A stretch of DNA of 64,000 bases from Halomonas sp. THAF5a (GTDB lineage Bacteria > Pseudomonadota > Gammaproteobacteria > Pseudomonadales > Halomonadaceae): contig NZ_CP045417.1 of assembly GCF_009363755.1 (NCBI RefSeq), positions 3,410,001 through 3,474,000 of the forward strand, written 5' to 3'. The translations under genes and the position numbers were made by a program. The notes under the pieces are model-generated. The model was not told the DNA's origin. It did not search any database and worked only from the letters and a program-made list of their open reading frames with translations. Positions 25,222 through 37,130 of this stretch are shown here, piece after piece. How positions within the stretch are numbered: the first letter of the stretch is position 1; the number at the start of each line of letters is the position of its first letter.

Positions 25222-26655
25222 TCAGTGGGCCTCGATCATCGCCTCGAGGTCGGCGGCCAGGGGATCGAGCACCTGGCGCCAGTTGAGCCAGGGCGTCGAG
25301 GCGGTGCCGTTGACCAGGGCGCTGAACACCCCCCACTGCCCGGAGCGGGTGCGGAAATAGCCGCCCACGGCGCGCACCGCCACCGGCTGGTTGAGGGTGC
25401 CGGTCTTGAGCATGACGTGGTGCTGGAAGGTGGGCGAGCCGCGCCGCAGGAAGCGCATCACGCCGTTGCCTGGCGACTGCAGGGCGGCGACGAAGCTCGG
25501 GAACAGCGCCGGGCGATGGTACATGCGCTCCAGCAGGGCCGTCACTCCGGCGGCCGAGGTGCGATTCTCGGGGGTCAGGCCGCTGCCGCTGCGCAGGGTG
25601 ATGGGGCCGTGGCCGGGGATCCCGGCCGCGAAGGCCTCGAGCGCCGCCCCGCCCTGCTCGAGGCTCGCCCGCGGCGTCTCGACCAGGTTCAGGGCCAGCA
25701 CATCGGCCATGAAGTTGTTGGAGTAGTTGAGGGTCCTCAGCAGCAGCTCCTGCAGCGGCTCGCCCTCCACCGCCGCCAGCCGACGGGCCTCGGCCGGCGG
25801 CTCGCTGGCCACCACCGCGACGCCGCCGTCGAGCGCGATACCGGCCTGCTGGAGCATCGCCTGCAGGGTGTGGGCGGTCTGGCGGGCCGGGTCGGAGCTC
25901 GCCCGGTAGACGTGACGCGGCCGGGCGTTGGTGGAGATCTGCCCGCGCAGCACCATGACGTCGCCGCTGTCGCCCAGTATCCGCTCGGCGCTGAGCTCGG
26001 TGCCGCTGTCGTCGGGCAGGGTCTCGACGCGGTTGTCGATCTCGACGATCGGCGAGCGGCTGTCGCAGCTGTTGATGCGTGCCGGCTGGCCGGGCGCGAC
26101 GGCGGGCGCCACGGCGACGCACCAGCTGCCGAAGTTGACCCCCGCCGAGGAGAGCAGTGCGCTGTAGGCGTTGGCCACCCGGGAGTGGGCCTGGCAGCGG
26201 TCGGTGGTCAGGCAGGCGACCGGCCCGTAGCGCCACTGGCTGATCACCAGCCGCCCCTCGACCCGCCGCACCCCGGCCTGGTGGAGGCGCTGCACCAGGC
26301 GCCACAGGTCCTCGCTGGTCAGGGCAGGGTCGCCGCCGCCGTCGAAGATCAGGTCGCCGGCCAGCACCCCCTCGGCGTCGGGCGCGGCCGTGCTCACCAG
26401 CCGGCTGGTGAAGCGATGCTGGGGACCGAAGCGCTCCAGCGCCGCCGCCGCCACGTAGATCTTGGAGACCGAGGCCGGCGAGAGCTGGCGCTCGGGCTCG
26501 ATGGCTCCCAGGCGCTCGCCGCTGCCGAGCAGTCGCGCCTCGGCGCCGACCAGAAAGCCTCGATCGGTCAGCTCGGCGAGACGCGAGAAACCGCTCGCCT
26601 CGGCGAGCAGGGGCAGCAGCGCGAGCAGGGCACAGCAGAGCGATCGGCGGAACAT
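25222..26655 (-). CDS. dacB: D-alanyl-D-alanine carboxypeptidase/endopeptidase, PBP4 type
   Basis: A 477-residue periplasmic penicillin-binding protein of peptidase family S13, which trims and cleaves peptidoglycan peptides. A signal peptide (residues 1-20, FRRSLCCALLALLPLLAEA) precedes the catalytic domain. The three active-site motifs are present: S62-V-S-K65, SNN in NYSNNFMADVLALNL, and KTG in MLKTGTLNQ. Length and the inserted domain between the first two motifs match E. coli DacB. The gene is followed on the same strand by dgkA, with only the heptamer repeat between them. Confidence 0.93.
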   Translation of the reverse strand: MFRRSLCCALLALLPLLAEASGFSRLAELTDRGFLVGAEARLLGSGERLGAIEPERQLSPASVSKIYVAAAALERFGPQHRFTSRLVSTAAPDAEGVLAGDLIFDGGGDPALTSEDLWRLVQRLHQAGVRRVEGRLVISQWRYGPVACLTTDRCQAHSRVANAYSALLSSAGVNFGSWCVAVAPAVAPGQPARINSCDSRSPIVEIDNRVETLPDDSGTELSAERILGDSGDVMVLRGQISTNARPRHVYRASSDPARQTAHTLQAMLQQAGIALDGGVAVVASEPPAEARRLAAVEGEPLQELLLRTLNYSNNFMADVLALNLVETPRASLEQGGAALEAFAAGIPGHGPITLRSGSGLTPENRTSAAGVTALLERMYHRPALFPSFVAALQSPGNGVMRFLRRGSPTFQHHVMLKTGTLNQPVAVRAVGGYFRTRSGQWGVFSALVNGTASTPWLNWRQVLDPLAADLEAMIEAH

Positions 26656-26686
26656 GGAACCTCCGGGGCGTACGGGAGGCGTCAGC

Positions 26687-27016
26687 TTAATGGGCGGAGA
26701 CGGAAGAGAACACCTGAATCACCACCACGCCGCCAACGATCATCGAAAGGCCCAGCAGCGCCGGCAGGTCCGGCTTCTCGCCGTAGACCAGGATCCCCAC
26801 CAGGGTCACCAGCACGATGCCGAGCCCGGCCCAGAAGGCGTAGGCGATGCCCACCGGCAGCGTCTTCAGCACCAGGGCGAGCAGGTAGAAGGCGAGCCCG
26901 TAACCGGCCAGCACCAGCAGGCTGGGCCACAGCCGCGTGAAGCCGGCCGAGGACTTCAGCGCGCTGGTGGCGACCACCTCGGCGACGATGGCGAGAGCCA
27001 GATAGAGATAGGTCAT
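26687..27016 (-). CDS. Small multidrug resistance (SMR) efflux protein, EmrE-like
   Basis: A 109-residue protein with four transmembrane helices. The key carboxylate E13 sits in AIVAEVVATSALK, equivalent to EmrE Glu14, and GIAYAFWAGLGIVLV with GEKPDLPALLGLSMIVGGVVVI are hallmark segments. SMR dimers exchange protons for lipophilic cations or guanidinium-type compounds. GGGAGG precedes the ATG, which overlaps the stop of the PACE gene by 4 bp (ATGA), so the two are translationally coupled. Possible substrates are quaternary ammonium biocides, inferred from the family. Confidence 0.92.
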   Translation of the reverse strand: MTYLYLALAIVAEVVATSALKSSAGFTRLWPSLLVLAGYGLAFYLLALVLKTLPVGIAYAFWAGLGIVLVTLVGILVYGEKPDLPALLGLSMIVGGVVVIQVFSSVSAH

Positions 27017-27432
27017 GTTGCCTCCCGTTGTGTCAGCCGGCGACGCATCACGCGATCGAACGCCGTGTTGAAGACCAGGGCGTAGCCCAGGAAGAAGAGC
27101 ATGAAGCCGAGATCCAGCCAGAAGGCCTCGACCAGGCCGATCTCGAGCCACCAGGCCACCACCGGCAGGGTGGCGACAAGCAGGCCGAGCTCGAAGCCCA
27201 GCGCTTGGGCGATGCGCTGGACCAGGGTGCGCCGCCGGGTCGGCACCCAACTATCGAACAGCCGGTTCCAGACCAGGTTCCAGAGCATCGCGGCGCTGGC
27301 GAGCCCCACCGCCAGCACGCCCAGTGCCCCGGTGTCGTGACCGCTGAGCACGCTGCTCAGCGGAATCACGATGACGAGGCCGATCGCCTCGAACAGCACC
27401 ATGTGGGTCACGCGCTCTTTCCAGGAACGCAT
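27013..27432 (-). CDS. PACE family proton-coupled biocide efflux transporter (AceI-like)
   Basis: A 139-residue protein made of two bacterial transmembrane pair domains, four helices in all. Starting at the second of two adjacent ATGs puts E15 in VLFEAIGLVIVIPLSS, matching the Glu15 essential in Acinetobacter AceI, and places GGAGG 6 bp upstream; starting at the first ATG adds one residue. The segment WNLVWNRLFDSW and the second-repeat GFELGLLVATLPVVAWWL are also typical. AceI homologues export chlorhexidine and other biocides, with short diamines as natural substrates in some. Divergent from a LysR regulator, as PACE genes often are. Confidence 0.9.
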   Translation of the reverse strand: MRSWKERVTHMVLFEAIGLVIVIPLSSVLSGHDTGALGVLAVGLASAAMLWNLVWNRLFDSWVPTRRRTLVQRIAQALGFELGLLVATLPVVAWWLEIGLVEAFWLDLGFMLFFLGYALVFNTAFDRVMRRRLTQREAT

Positions 27433-27488
27433 CATGCACCTCCATCACCTTGGACGGCCGAGGCCCGCGGGCCTCGACGATGGCCCGC

Positions 27489-27524
27489 ATTCTAGCCATG
27501 ATGGCGATGGATACGAGTTAGAAT
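27489..27524. promoter_or_regulatory. Inverted -10-like hexamers in the PACE/LysR divergent promoter region
   Basis: ATTCTA (27489-27494) and TAGAAT (27519-27524) form an inverted pair in the 118-bp gap between the divergent PACE and lysR genes. Each reads as a TAGAAT -10 element on the strand of one gene, and the pair could also be an operator for the LysR protein. No good -35 elements accompany them. Confidence 0.4.
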
Positions 27525-27550
27525 CCATCAGGAAAACAGATAGGTCGCTC

Positions 27551-28444
27551 ATGCGCTGGAGCCTCGATCAGCTGGAGATCCTCATCGCCTGCGCCGAGCA
27601 GGGGTCGTTCTCCGCCGCCGCACGCCACCTGGGGCGCGCCCAGTCGGCGATCAGCACCGCCATCGCCCACCTCGAGGCCGACCTGGACTGCCCCCTGTTC
27701 GATCGCAGCGCCCGGCTGCCCCGACTGACGCCCGCCGGCGAGGCGCTGCTCCACGAGGCGCGAGCGGTGATCCGCCAGTGCCAGCGACTGGAGGCGCGCG
27801 CCCAGGCCATCGCCCAGGGCGAGGAGGCCCGGCTGGTGCTGGCCATCGACGAGGCCCTGGTGGAGATGCCGCCGGTGGACGCGACCCTGGAGGCGCTGGC
27901 CCATCGCTACCCGGCGCTGCAGCTGACGCTGCTCTACGGCGCCCAGGGCGACATCGCCGGCTGGGTGGAGGATCGCACCGCGGACGTCGGCATCCTGCTG
28001 AGCCAGCAGGCGCGCGGCCCGCTGTTGGAAGGCCTCCGCATCGCCCACCTGCAGCAGGCGCTGGTGGTAGCCCGCACCCACCCGCTGGCCGCACTCCCCG
28101 CACCGAGCCTCTACGACCTCGCCACCCACCGCCAGCTGCTGATCGCCTCACGCGGCGAGCGCGACGCCCGGACACCGCTGGCGACCCGGTTCTGGCGGCT
28201 CAACAGCTTCTACTCCATGGCCGAGCTCGCCACCCGGGGGCTCGGCTGGGCGCTGGTGCCGCGCCATATCGCCCGCTACCCGCCCTTTCGCGACGACCTG
28301 GTGGAGCTCACGGGGGAGGGGCTCGGCACGGCGCCGGTGATCGAGGTGGAGATGGTCTCGCGCCGCGACGGCGCCGACGGCCCCATCGCCCGCTGGCTGT
28401 GCCGCACCCTGGGCGAGCGCTTCCGGGATCGCCGAGGGGGATGA
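27551..28444 (+). CDS. LysR family transcriptional regulator
   Basis: A 297-residue regulator with an N-terminal winged helix-turn-helix (LDQLEILIACAEQGSFSAAARHLGRAQSAISTAIAHLEADLDCPLFDRS, residues 5-53) and a periplasmic-binding-protein-like effector domain from about residue 90. The chosen ATG lies where the LysR family begins; a longer ORF upstream would overlap the promoter. It is transcribed divergently from the PACE-SMR pair, an arrangement in which LysR proteins commonly activate the neighbour in response to its substrate, so biocide or polyamine sensing is a reasonable inference. Confidence 0.9.
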   Translation: MRWSLDQLEILIACAEQGSFSAAARHLGRAQSAISTAIAHLEADLDCPLFDRSARLPRLTPAGEALLHEARAVIRQCQRLEARAQAIAQGEEARLVLAIDEALVEMPPVDATLEALAHRYPALQLTLLYGAQGDIAGWVEDRTADVGILLSQQARGPLLEGLRIAHLQQALVVARTHPLAALPAPSLYDLATHRQLLIASRGERDARTPLATRFWRLNSFYSMAELATRGLGWALVPRHIARYPPFRDDLVELTGEGLGTAPVIEVEMVSRRDGADGPIARWLCRTLGERFRDRRGG

Positions 28445-28460
28445 GGCCGAGGTGTCGGCC
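28445..28460. terminator. Short hairpin between convergent lysR and TrmB-like genes
   Basis: GGCCGA and TCGGCC pair around a GGTG loop just after the lysR stop, and GATCGCC...GCGATC flanks it as a weaker outer stem. There is no T-tract. It may act as a bidirectional terminator. Confidence 0.3.
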
Positions 28461-28473
28461 CCCTGCCGAGCGA

Positions 28474-32041
<3,568 letters not shown>

Positions 32042-32086
32042 TCTCGCCGGACGCCTCGCCCCGCTGAATCCCGCACGTGCCTCCGG

Positions 32087-32131
32087 CACGAGAACGGCGC
32101 CCCGCTCATCAAGCGGGGCGCCGTTCTCGTG
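32087..32131. terminator. Strong bidirectional terminator hairpin, 20-bp perfect stem
   Basis: CACGAGAACGGCGCCCCGCT and its exact reverse complement flank a CATCA loop, giving a 20-bp uninterrupted stem. It sits between the ferredoxin stop and the stop of the convergent 32.2-kb gene, so it likely ends both transcripts. No long T-tract follows on either strand. Confidence 0.8.
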
Positions 32132-32170
32132 GGTCCGTCGAGACGGCCCGGCACGGACCTGCACCACGAC

Positions 32171-32494
32171 CTACATCTCGTCGGCGCGCCGGCTGATCTC
32201 GCACCCCAGGCAGCGGCGGAACGTCGCCTCGGCGGGCGTCTTGATCAGGGTCTCGGCGGCGGTGTCGACGTTGCCGCCCAGGGCCGAGAACGGCAGCGAG
32301 ACCAGGAAGACCGCCGTGCCGCCCAGCGTGGCCACCGCCAGCAGCGGTCGGGCGAGCAGGGCATCGGCCACCATCGCCCCGCCGCTCGGCCGGATCCCGT
32401 CATCGTCGCCGACGGCCATGGCCGGCAGGCTGCCCAGCAGCAGTCCCGTGACCGTCAGGCCGACCATCATGCGCTTGCCCAGTCGCTTCATCAT
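32171..32494 (-). CDS. Small exported protein of unknown function
   Basis: A 107-residue protein with a signal peptide (KRLGKRMMVGLTVTGLLLGSLPAMA), then a second hydrophobic stretch in a conserved-looking core: ALLARPLLAVATLGGTAVFLVSLPFSALGGNVDTAAETLIKTPAEATFRRCLGC. Similar small proteins are found in pseudomonads and halomonads, sometimes mislabelled as multidrug transporters, but I know of no proven function. GAGGAG lies 5 bp before the chosen ATG; the next codon is also ATG. The two closing Cys residues could attach or bind something. Confidence 0.65.
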   Translation of the reverse strand: MMKRLGKRMMVGLTVTGLLLGSLPAMAVGDDDGIRPSGGAMVADALLARPLLAVATLGGTAVFLVSLPFSALGGNVDTAAETLIKTPAEATFRRCLGCEISRRADEM

Positions 32495-32695
32495 GTTCAC
32501 TCCTCATGCGGATGACTTGCCCCCACCGGCGAATCCCGGCCCTCGTGGCCCTGGCCTGCGCGTGGCGCACCTGCGGACCAGCGCCTAGACTCACCATAAG
32601 TTACACAAGTTCACAGGGTTCCCTAACAGGGTAGCTGGCTTTTGCCCCCTGCCCAGTAGCGCGGGCGCTGCCCGCTCCATCCCGAGGAGCGTCTG

Positions 32696-33298
32696 ATGAC
32701 ACGCCTGCTCGCCATCGCCGCCCTGGCCACCCTCCTCGCCGTCCCTGCCCTCGCCCAGGAAAGGCGGAGTGGCCCGCACGAGGGCCCCTACCTGGGCGCC
32801 GGCATCGGCCACGCCACACTGGACAACGCGCCCCTCGACGGACTCGAGCGCCTCGGTGCGAACGCCGATGACAGCGATACCGGATACACGCTGTTGGCCG
32901 GCTACCGGTTCACCCCCCACGTGGCCGTCGAGGCCGGCCATATGGACCTCGGCGAAGCCTCCACCCGCGGGGCCGACGGCGCCGGAGGCACGCCAGGCAT
33001 GGAGGGCGTCACGGCGGCGCTGATCGGCAGGCTGCCCATCGCGAACGGATTCAGCCTCCACGGCAAGCTGGGCGTGATCGCCTACGACACGGACCTCGAC
33101 CTCGACGCCGAGATCGACGGCCAACCCTACGACGTCGGCGCCGACGAGGAGGGGACCGATCCCTTCTATGGCATCGGCGCCGAGTACGCGATCCAGCGCC
33201 TGCTGATACGCGGCGAGTACGAGCGCTACGACATCGGCGAGAGCGGCGAGGACGTCGAGATCGACCGCTTCTCCGCCAGCGTCGGCTACCATTTCTGA
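32696..33298 (+). CDS. Outer-membrane beta-barrel protein (porin/opacity-like)
   Basis: A 200-residue exported protein with a signal peptide (RLLAIAALATLLAVPALA) and alternating strands of an eight-stranded barrel: GPYLGAGIGHATL, GYTLLAGYRFTPHVAVEAGHMDLG, SLHGKLGVIAYDTDLDL, LLIRGEYERYDIG and the closing FSASVGYHF. The terminal Phe is the recognition signal for the BAM machinery. Several acidic stretches (DLDLDAEIDG, DVGADEEGTD) fit the acidic exoproteins of halophiles. Function is unknown; it resembles OmpA-barrel, OmpX and Ail-like proteins. AT-rich sequence upstream probably holds the promoter. Confidence 0.78.
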   Translation: MTRLLAIAALATLLAVPALAQERRSGPHEGPYLGAGIGHATLDNAPLDGLERLGANADDSDTGYTLLAGYRFTPHVAVEAGHMDLGEASTRGADGAGGTPGMEGVTAALIGRLPIANGFSLHGKLGVIAYDTDLDLDAEIDGQPYDVGADEEGTDPFYGIGAEYAIQRLLIRGEYERYDIGESGEDVEIDRFSASVGYHF

Positions 33299-33317
33299 TC
33301 GCCACCCGCCCCGCCTG

Positions 33318-33343
33318 ACGGCCCCGCTTTCCGGCGGGGCCGT
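33318..33343 (+). terminator. Intrinsic terminator after the outer-membrane protein gene
   Basis: ACGGCCCCGC and GCGGGGCCGT form a perfect 10-bp stem with a six-base loop, 19 bp after the stop codon and before the dinF gene. It is followed by a weak TGCGTTA tail. Confidence 0.7.
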
Positions 33344-33398
33344 TGCGTTACGGGGCGGGACACGACACCCTGGCGCGTTTGACCCTCGAGGGACCGCC

Positions 33399-34763
33399 GT
33401 GACGTCGACCAAGACCGCCGGGGCACCGACGCGCATCTGGGCGCTGGCCTGGCCGATCATCCTCTCCAACATCACCGTGCCACTGCTGGGGCTCGTCGAT
33501 ACCGCCGTGGTCGGCCACCTGCCCGACTCGCGCTATCTCGCCGGGGTGACCCTCGGCGCCACGCTGTTCGGCTTCCTCTACTGGGGCTTCGGCTTCCTGC
33601 GCATGGGCACCACCGGCCTCACCTCCCAGGCGGCGGGGCGCGAGGCGGATGGCGAGGTGCGCAACCTGCTCGGCCAGTCGCTGCTGCTCGCCCTGGGGAT
33701 CGGCCTGGCGCTGATACTGGCCGGCGAGCCGCTGGTGCGGTTCGGGCTGTGGCTGCTCGACGGCAGCGCGGCGGCCACCGAGCTGGCCGCGGAATATGCC
33801 CGCATCCGCCTGCTCTCGGCGCCGGCGGTGCTGGCCAACTACGCCATCCTCGGCTGGTTCCTCGGCCAGCAGAACTCGCGGGTGACGCTGGCCATCCTGG
33901 TGCTGACCAACGGCGTCAACATCGCCCTGGACCTGCTGTTCGTGGTGGGGCTCGGCATGACCAGCGACGGCGTGGCCTGGGCCACGGTGATCGCCGACTA
34001 CACGGCGCTGGCCTTCGGCCTGTGGCTGGTCGCGCGCCAGCTCCGGGGGCTCGCCGGGCGCTTCCGGCGCAGCCGGCTGCTGCGGCTATCCGCCTACGGC
34101 GAGCTCTTCTCGGTCAACGCCAACCTCTTCGTGCGCACCCTGGGCCTGCTCTTCGCCATGGCCTTCTTCACCTCCCGGGGCGCCGCCCAGGGCGACATCG
34201 TGCTGGCCGCCAACGCCGTGCTGCTGCAGTTCATCATGCTGACCAGCTACGCCCTGGACGGCTTCGCCCATGCCGCCGAGGCGCTCACCGGGCGGGCCGT
34301 GGGGCGCCGGCGCTTCGACGAGTTCGGCGAGGTGGTCGGCAGCGCCGCGCGCTTCTCGCTGATCACCGCCACCGCGGCCGCCCTGGCCTTCGCCCTGGGC
34401 GGCGAGGGGCTGATCGCGCTGCTCACCGGCCTGCCGGAGGTGCGGGAGACAGCCGGCGCCTACCTGCCCTGGATGGTCGTCATGCCGCTGGTGGCAGTCT
34501 GGAGCTATCTGCTGGACGGCGTCTTCATCGGCGCGACCGCGATCCGCGAGATGCGCAACAGCATCTTCGCCGCCCTCGCCGTCTACCTGCCGCTCTGGTG
34601 GCTCACCCAGGGGCTCGGCAACCACGGCCTGTGGCTCGCCTTCCTGGCCTTCGCCGCCGTGCGCTCCGGGGTCCTCGCCGCCTACTACCGCCACCATCGC
34701 CGCACCCGCTGGTGCCATGACGCGACGGCCGCCCCCGTTGACGATGCGCCCCGCCCCGGGTAG
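33399..34763 (+). CDS. dinF: MATE family efflux transporter, DinF subfamily
   Basis: A 454-residue inner-membrane protein with about 12 helices. ALAWPIILSNITVPLLGLVDTAVVGHL followed by FLRMGTTGLTSQAAGRE closely resembles the start of E. coli DinF, including the conserved Asp in TM1 that couples export to protons or sodium. DinF is reported to protect against oxidative and bile-salt stress. The start is GTG with GAGGGA 5 bp upstream. The downstream atoE gene begins 70 bp later with its own ribosome binding site. Confidence 0.88.
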   Translation: MTSTKTAGAPTRIWALAWPIILSNITVPLLGLVDTAVVGHLPDSRYLAGVTLGATLFGFLYWGFGFLRMGTTGLTSQAAGREADGEVRNLLGQSLLLALGIGLALILAGEPLVRFGLWLLDGSAAATELAAEYARIRLLSAPAVLANYAILGWFLGQQNSRVTLAILVLTNGVNIALDLLFVVGLGMTSDGVAWATVIADYTALAFGLWLVARQLRGLAGRFRRSRLLRLSAYGELFSVNANLFVRTLGLLFAMAFFTSRGAAQGDIVLAANAVLLQFIMLTSYALDGFAHAAEALTGRAVGRRRFDEFGEVVGSAARFSLITATAAALAFALGGEGLIALLTGLPEVRETAGAYLPWMVVMPLVAVWSYLLDGVFIGATAIREMRNSIFAALAVYLPLWWLTQGLGNHGLWLAFLAFAAVRSGVLAAYYRHHRRTRWCHDATAAPVDDAPRPG

Positions 34764-34833
34764 CACAAGCCTCTGAGGTTGCGATACGTTCTGTCGGGCA
34801 CGCCATACACCACAACAGAACAAGGGAACCCTC

Positions 34834-36144
34834 ATGCTCAAGGCTCTATCGCGGCCGGCCGTGAAGCTGGTCGAGAAGTACCTGCCCGACCCCTACATCT
34901 TCGTGCTGCTGCTGACGGTCATTGCCGCCGCCGCGGCCATCGCCGTGGAGCGCCAGACGCCGCTGGCGGTGCTGCGCTTCTGGGGGGACGGCTTCTGGAA
35001 CCTGCTGACCTTCTCGATGCAGATGCTGCTGGTGCTGGTCACCGGCTTCATGCTGGCGAGCTCTCCCCCCGTCAGCCGCCTGCTGCAGCGCCTGGCCGGC
35101 CTGGCCAACAACGCCGGCGCCGCCATCCTGCTGGTGACCCTGGTCTCGCTGGCCGCCAGCTGGATCAACTGGGGCTTCGGCCTGGTGGTCGGCGCGCTGT
35201 TCGCCAAGGAGCTGGCCCGCCAGATCAAGGTGGACTATCGCCTGCTGGTAGCCAGCGCCTACTCTGGCTTCGTGGTCTGGCACGGCGGGCTCGCCGGCTC
35301 GATCCCCCTGACCATCGCCACCGAGGGGCACTTCACCGCCGAGCAGATCGGCGTGATCGGCACTGGCGAGACCATCTTCTCGCTGTTCAACATCGCCATC
35401 GTGCTCTGCCTGTTCGTGGCGGTGCCGCTGGTCAACCGGCTGATGCTCCCGGACGAGAAGGAGAGCGTCTACATCGACCCCGCCCTGCTCGGCGAGACCG
35501 AGACGGCCAGGCCGCGCATCGCTCGCCCGGCGGAGCGGCTCGAGAACAGCACCACGCTGGCCTGGCTGGTCGGCATCCCGGGCCTGCTGTTCCTGGTCGA
35601 CCACTTCCTGCTGCGCGGCGGCGGCCTCAACCTTAACGTGGTGAACCTGCTGTTCCTGTTCCTGGCGATCGTGCTCCACCGCACGCCCCAGAGCCTGCTC
35701 AACAGCCTGCAGGAGGCGATCAAGGGCGGCGCCGGCATCGTCATCCAGTTCCCCTTCTACGCCGGGATCATGGCGATCATGGTGCAGTCGGGACTCGCCG
35801 AGACCCTCTCCAGCGCGCTGATCTCGTTTGCCACCGAGGCGACCCTGCCCTTCTGGTCCTTCATCAGCGCCGGCATCGTCAACATCTTCGTGCCCTCCGG
35901 CGGCGGCCAGTGGGCCGTGCAGGCGCCGGTGATGCTGCCGGCCGCCCAGGCGCTGGGCGTGGACATCCCCCGGGTGGCCATGGCCGTGGCCTGGGGCGAC
36001 GCCTGGACCAACCTGCTGCAGCCCTTCTGGGCCCTGCCGGTGCTGGGGATCGCCGGCCTCAAGGCCAAGGACATCATGGGCTTCTGCCTGATCCAGCTGC
36101 TGATCACCGGCATCATCATCACCATCGGCCTGAGCTGGTTCTGA
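34834..36144 (+). CDS. atoE: Short-chain fatty acid transporter
   Basis: A 436-residue inner-membrane protein with roughly 12 hydrophobic segments, close in length to E. coli AtoE (440). LVEKYLPDPYIFVLLLTVIAAAAAIA, SWINWGFGLVVGALFAKELARQ, AYSGFVVWHGGLAGSIPL and FVPSGGGQWAVQAPVMLPAAQ are family-typical segments. AtoE takes up acetoacetate and short fatty acids. No atoDAB genes are nearby, but the next gene encodes an acyl-CoA thioesterase. AAGGGA lies before the ATG. Confidence 0.88.
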   Translation: MLKALSRPAVKLVEKYLPDPYIFVLLLTVIAAAAAIAVERQTPLAVLRFWGDGFWNLLTFSMQMLLVLVTGFMLASSPPVSRLLQRLAGLANNAGAAILLVTLVSLAASWINWGFGLVVGALFAKELARQIKVDYRLLVASAYSGFVVWHGGLAGSIPLTIATEGHFTAEQIGVIGTGETIFSLFNIAIVLCLFVAVPLVNRLMLPDEKESVYIDPALLGETETARPRIARPAERLENSTTLAWLVGIPGLLFLVDHFLLRGGGLNLNVVNLLFLFLAIVLHRTPQSLLNSLQEAIKGGAGIVIQFPFYAGIMAIMVQSGLAETLSSALISFATEATLPFWSFISAGIVNIFVPSGGGQWAVQAPVMLPAAQALGVDIPRVAMAVAWGDAWTNLLQPFWALPVLGIAGLKAKDIMGFCLIQLLITGIIITIGLSWF

Positions 36145-36168
36145 GCCGCTCCTGACGCTGCCCACCGC

Positions 36169-36202
36169 AACGCCTCGCTCCCGCTGCCGGGGGCGAGGCG
36201 TT
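36169..36202 (+). terminator. Intrinsic terminator after atoE
   Basis: AACGCCTCGC and GCGAGGCGTT pair perfectly, extended by CCCG/CGGG toward the loop with one mismatch. The hairpin lies 25 bp after the atoE stop and just before the thioesterase gene, which would then need its own promoter. Confidence 0.75.
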
Positions 36203-36234
36203 ATGCTTCATGAAACCCTCACGAGACCGACGCG

Positions 36235-36738
36235 ATGGACGACCAGACCCTCCCCGGCCAGCACGAACTCTCGATGACCGTGCTGATGACCCCCGACATG
36301 GCCAACTTCAGCGGCAAGGTGCACGGCGGTGCCATCCTGAAGAAGCTCGACGAGGTGGCCTACGCCTGCGCCAGCCGCTACGCCGGCCACTACGTGGTGA
36401 CGCTCTCCGTCGATCAGGTGCTGTTCAAGCAGCCGATCCACGTCGGCGAGCTGGTCACCTTCCTGGCCAGCGTCAACCACGTGGGCCGCTCCTCCATGGA
36501 GATCGGTATCAAGGTGGTCGCCGAGGACATCCGCCAGAAGATGATCCGCCACACCAACAGCTGCTACCTGACCATGGTCGCCGTCGACGCCCACGGCAAG
36601 CCGGCGCGGGTGCCGCCGCTGCGGCTGGAGACCTCGCTGCAGAAGCTGCGCTTCGAGAAGGCGGCCCTGCGCAAGAAGCTGCGCAAGCAGGCCGAGGAGG
36701 AGGAACGCCGTACCCAGGAGGAGCACGCCGAGCGCTGA
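36235..36738 (+). CDS. Acyl-CoA thioesterase, hot-dog fold (YciA-type)
   Basis: A 167-residue single hot-dog domain enzyme hydrolysing acyl-CoAs. MTPDMANFSGKVHGGAILKKLDEVAYACASRYAG contains the N/H-G-G motif helix of the family, and VDQVLFKQPIHVGELVTFLASVNHVGRSSMEIGI is the second hallmark. A basic, charged tail of about 35 residues (LRFEKAALRKKLRKQAEEEERRTQEE) follows the domain and may form a helix or coiled coil. Convergent with the I78-inhibitor gene 13 bp away. Confidence 0.88.
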   Translation: MDDQTLPGQHELSMTVLMTPDMANFSGKVHGGAILKKLDEVAYACASRYAGHYVVTLSVDQVLFKQPIHVGELVTFLASVNHVGRSSMEIGIKVVAEDIRQKMIRHTNSCYLTMVAVDAHGKPARVPPLRLETSLQKLRFEKAALRKKLRKQAEEEERRTQEEHAER

Positions 36739-36751
36739 GCGACGATGGCGC

Positions 36752-37072
36752 TCAGCCGCAGTCGATGGCGGTGATGCGATCGCGATCGTCCAGGCGCACG
36801 TTGAGGCGATCCCGGCGGTAATCGAGGGTGGCGACCGTGCCGGGATGCAGCACCCTCAGGGTGGCCGCGCCGCTCTCGGCCTGGAGGGTCTCGCCGAGGG
36901 CGGCGGTGAAGCGCTGCCCGACCCGCGCCTGGAGCGCGGAGGTATCGCAGTCGTTGCCAGCGGCCAGGCCGGGCGGCGGCGGCGCGGGCGCCGGATCGGG
37001 TGTGGTCGATCCGCCAGCACAGCCGGCCAGCAGCAGGGCAGCGACGAGCGCCGAGAGGGCCTTCGATGGCAT
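36752..37072 (-). CDS. I78 family peptidase inhibitor, lipoprotein
   Basis: A 106-residue protein with a lipoprotein signal (ALSALVAALLLAGC, lipobox LAGC), a Pro-rich linker (TTPDPAPAPPPP), and an I78 inhibitor domain: CDTSALQARVGQRFTAALGETL, ATLRVLHPGTVATLDYRRDRLNVRLDDRDRI. The two Cys at either end of the domain probably pair. Members related to the Bowman-type fold inhibit serine proteases. GAGGAGA precedes the chosen ATG; an ATG six codons upstream is in frame but has no ribosome binding site. Confidence 0.82.
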   Translation of the reverse strand: MPSKALSALVAALLLAGCAGGSTTPDPAPAPPPPGLAAGNDCDTSALQARVGQRFTAALGETLQAESGAATLRVLHPGTVATLDYRRDRLNVRLDDRDRITAIDCG

Positions 37073-37093
37073 GGGCGTCTCCTCTTCCATGAT

Positions 37094-37120
37094 GGGGCCC
37101 CGGCGCGCTCGCCGGGCCCC
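37094..37120 (-). terminator. Hairpin terminator after the entericidin-like gene
   Basis: GGGGCCC...GGCG and CGCCGGGCCCC pair with one bulged base around a short loop. It lies between the entericidin-like stop and the I78 gene start, both on the minus strand, so it could end or attenuate that transcript. No T-tract is visible. Confidence 0.55.
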
Positions 37121-37130
37121 GTGGGTGGGC

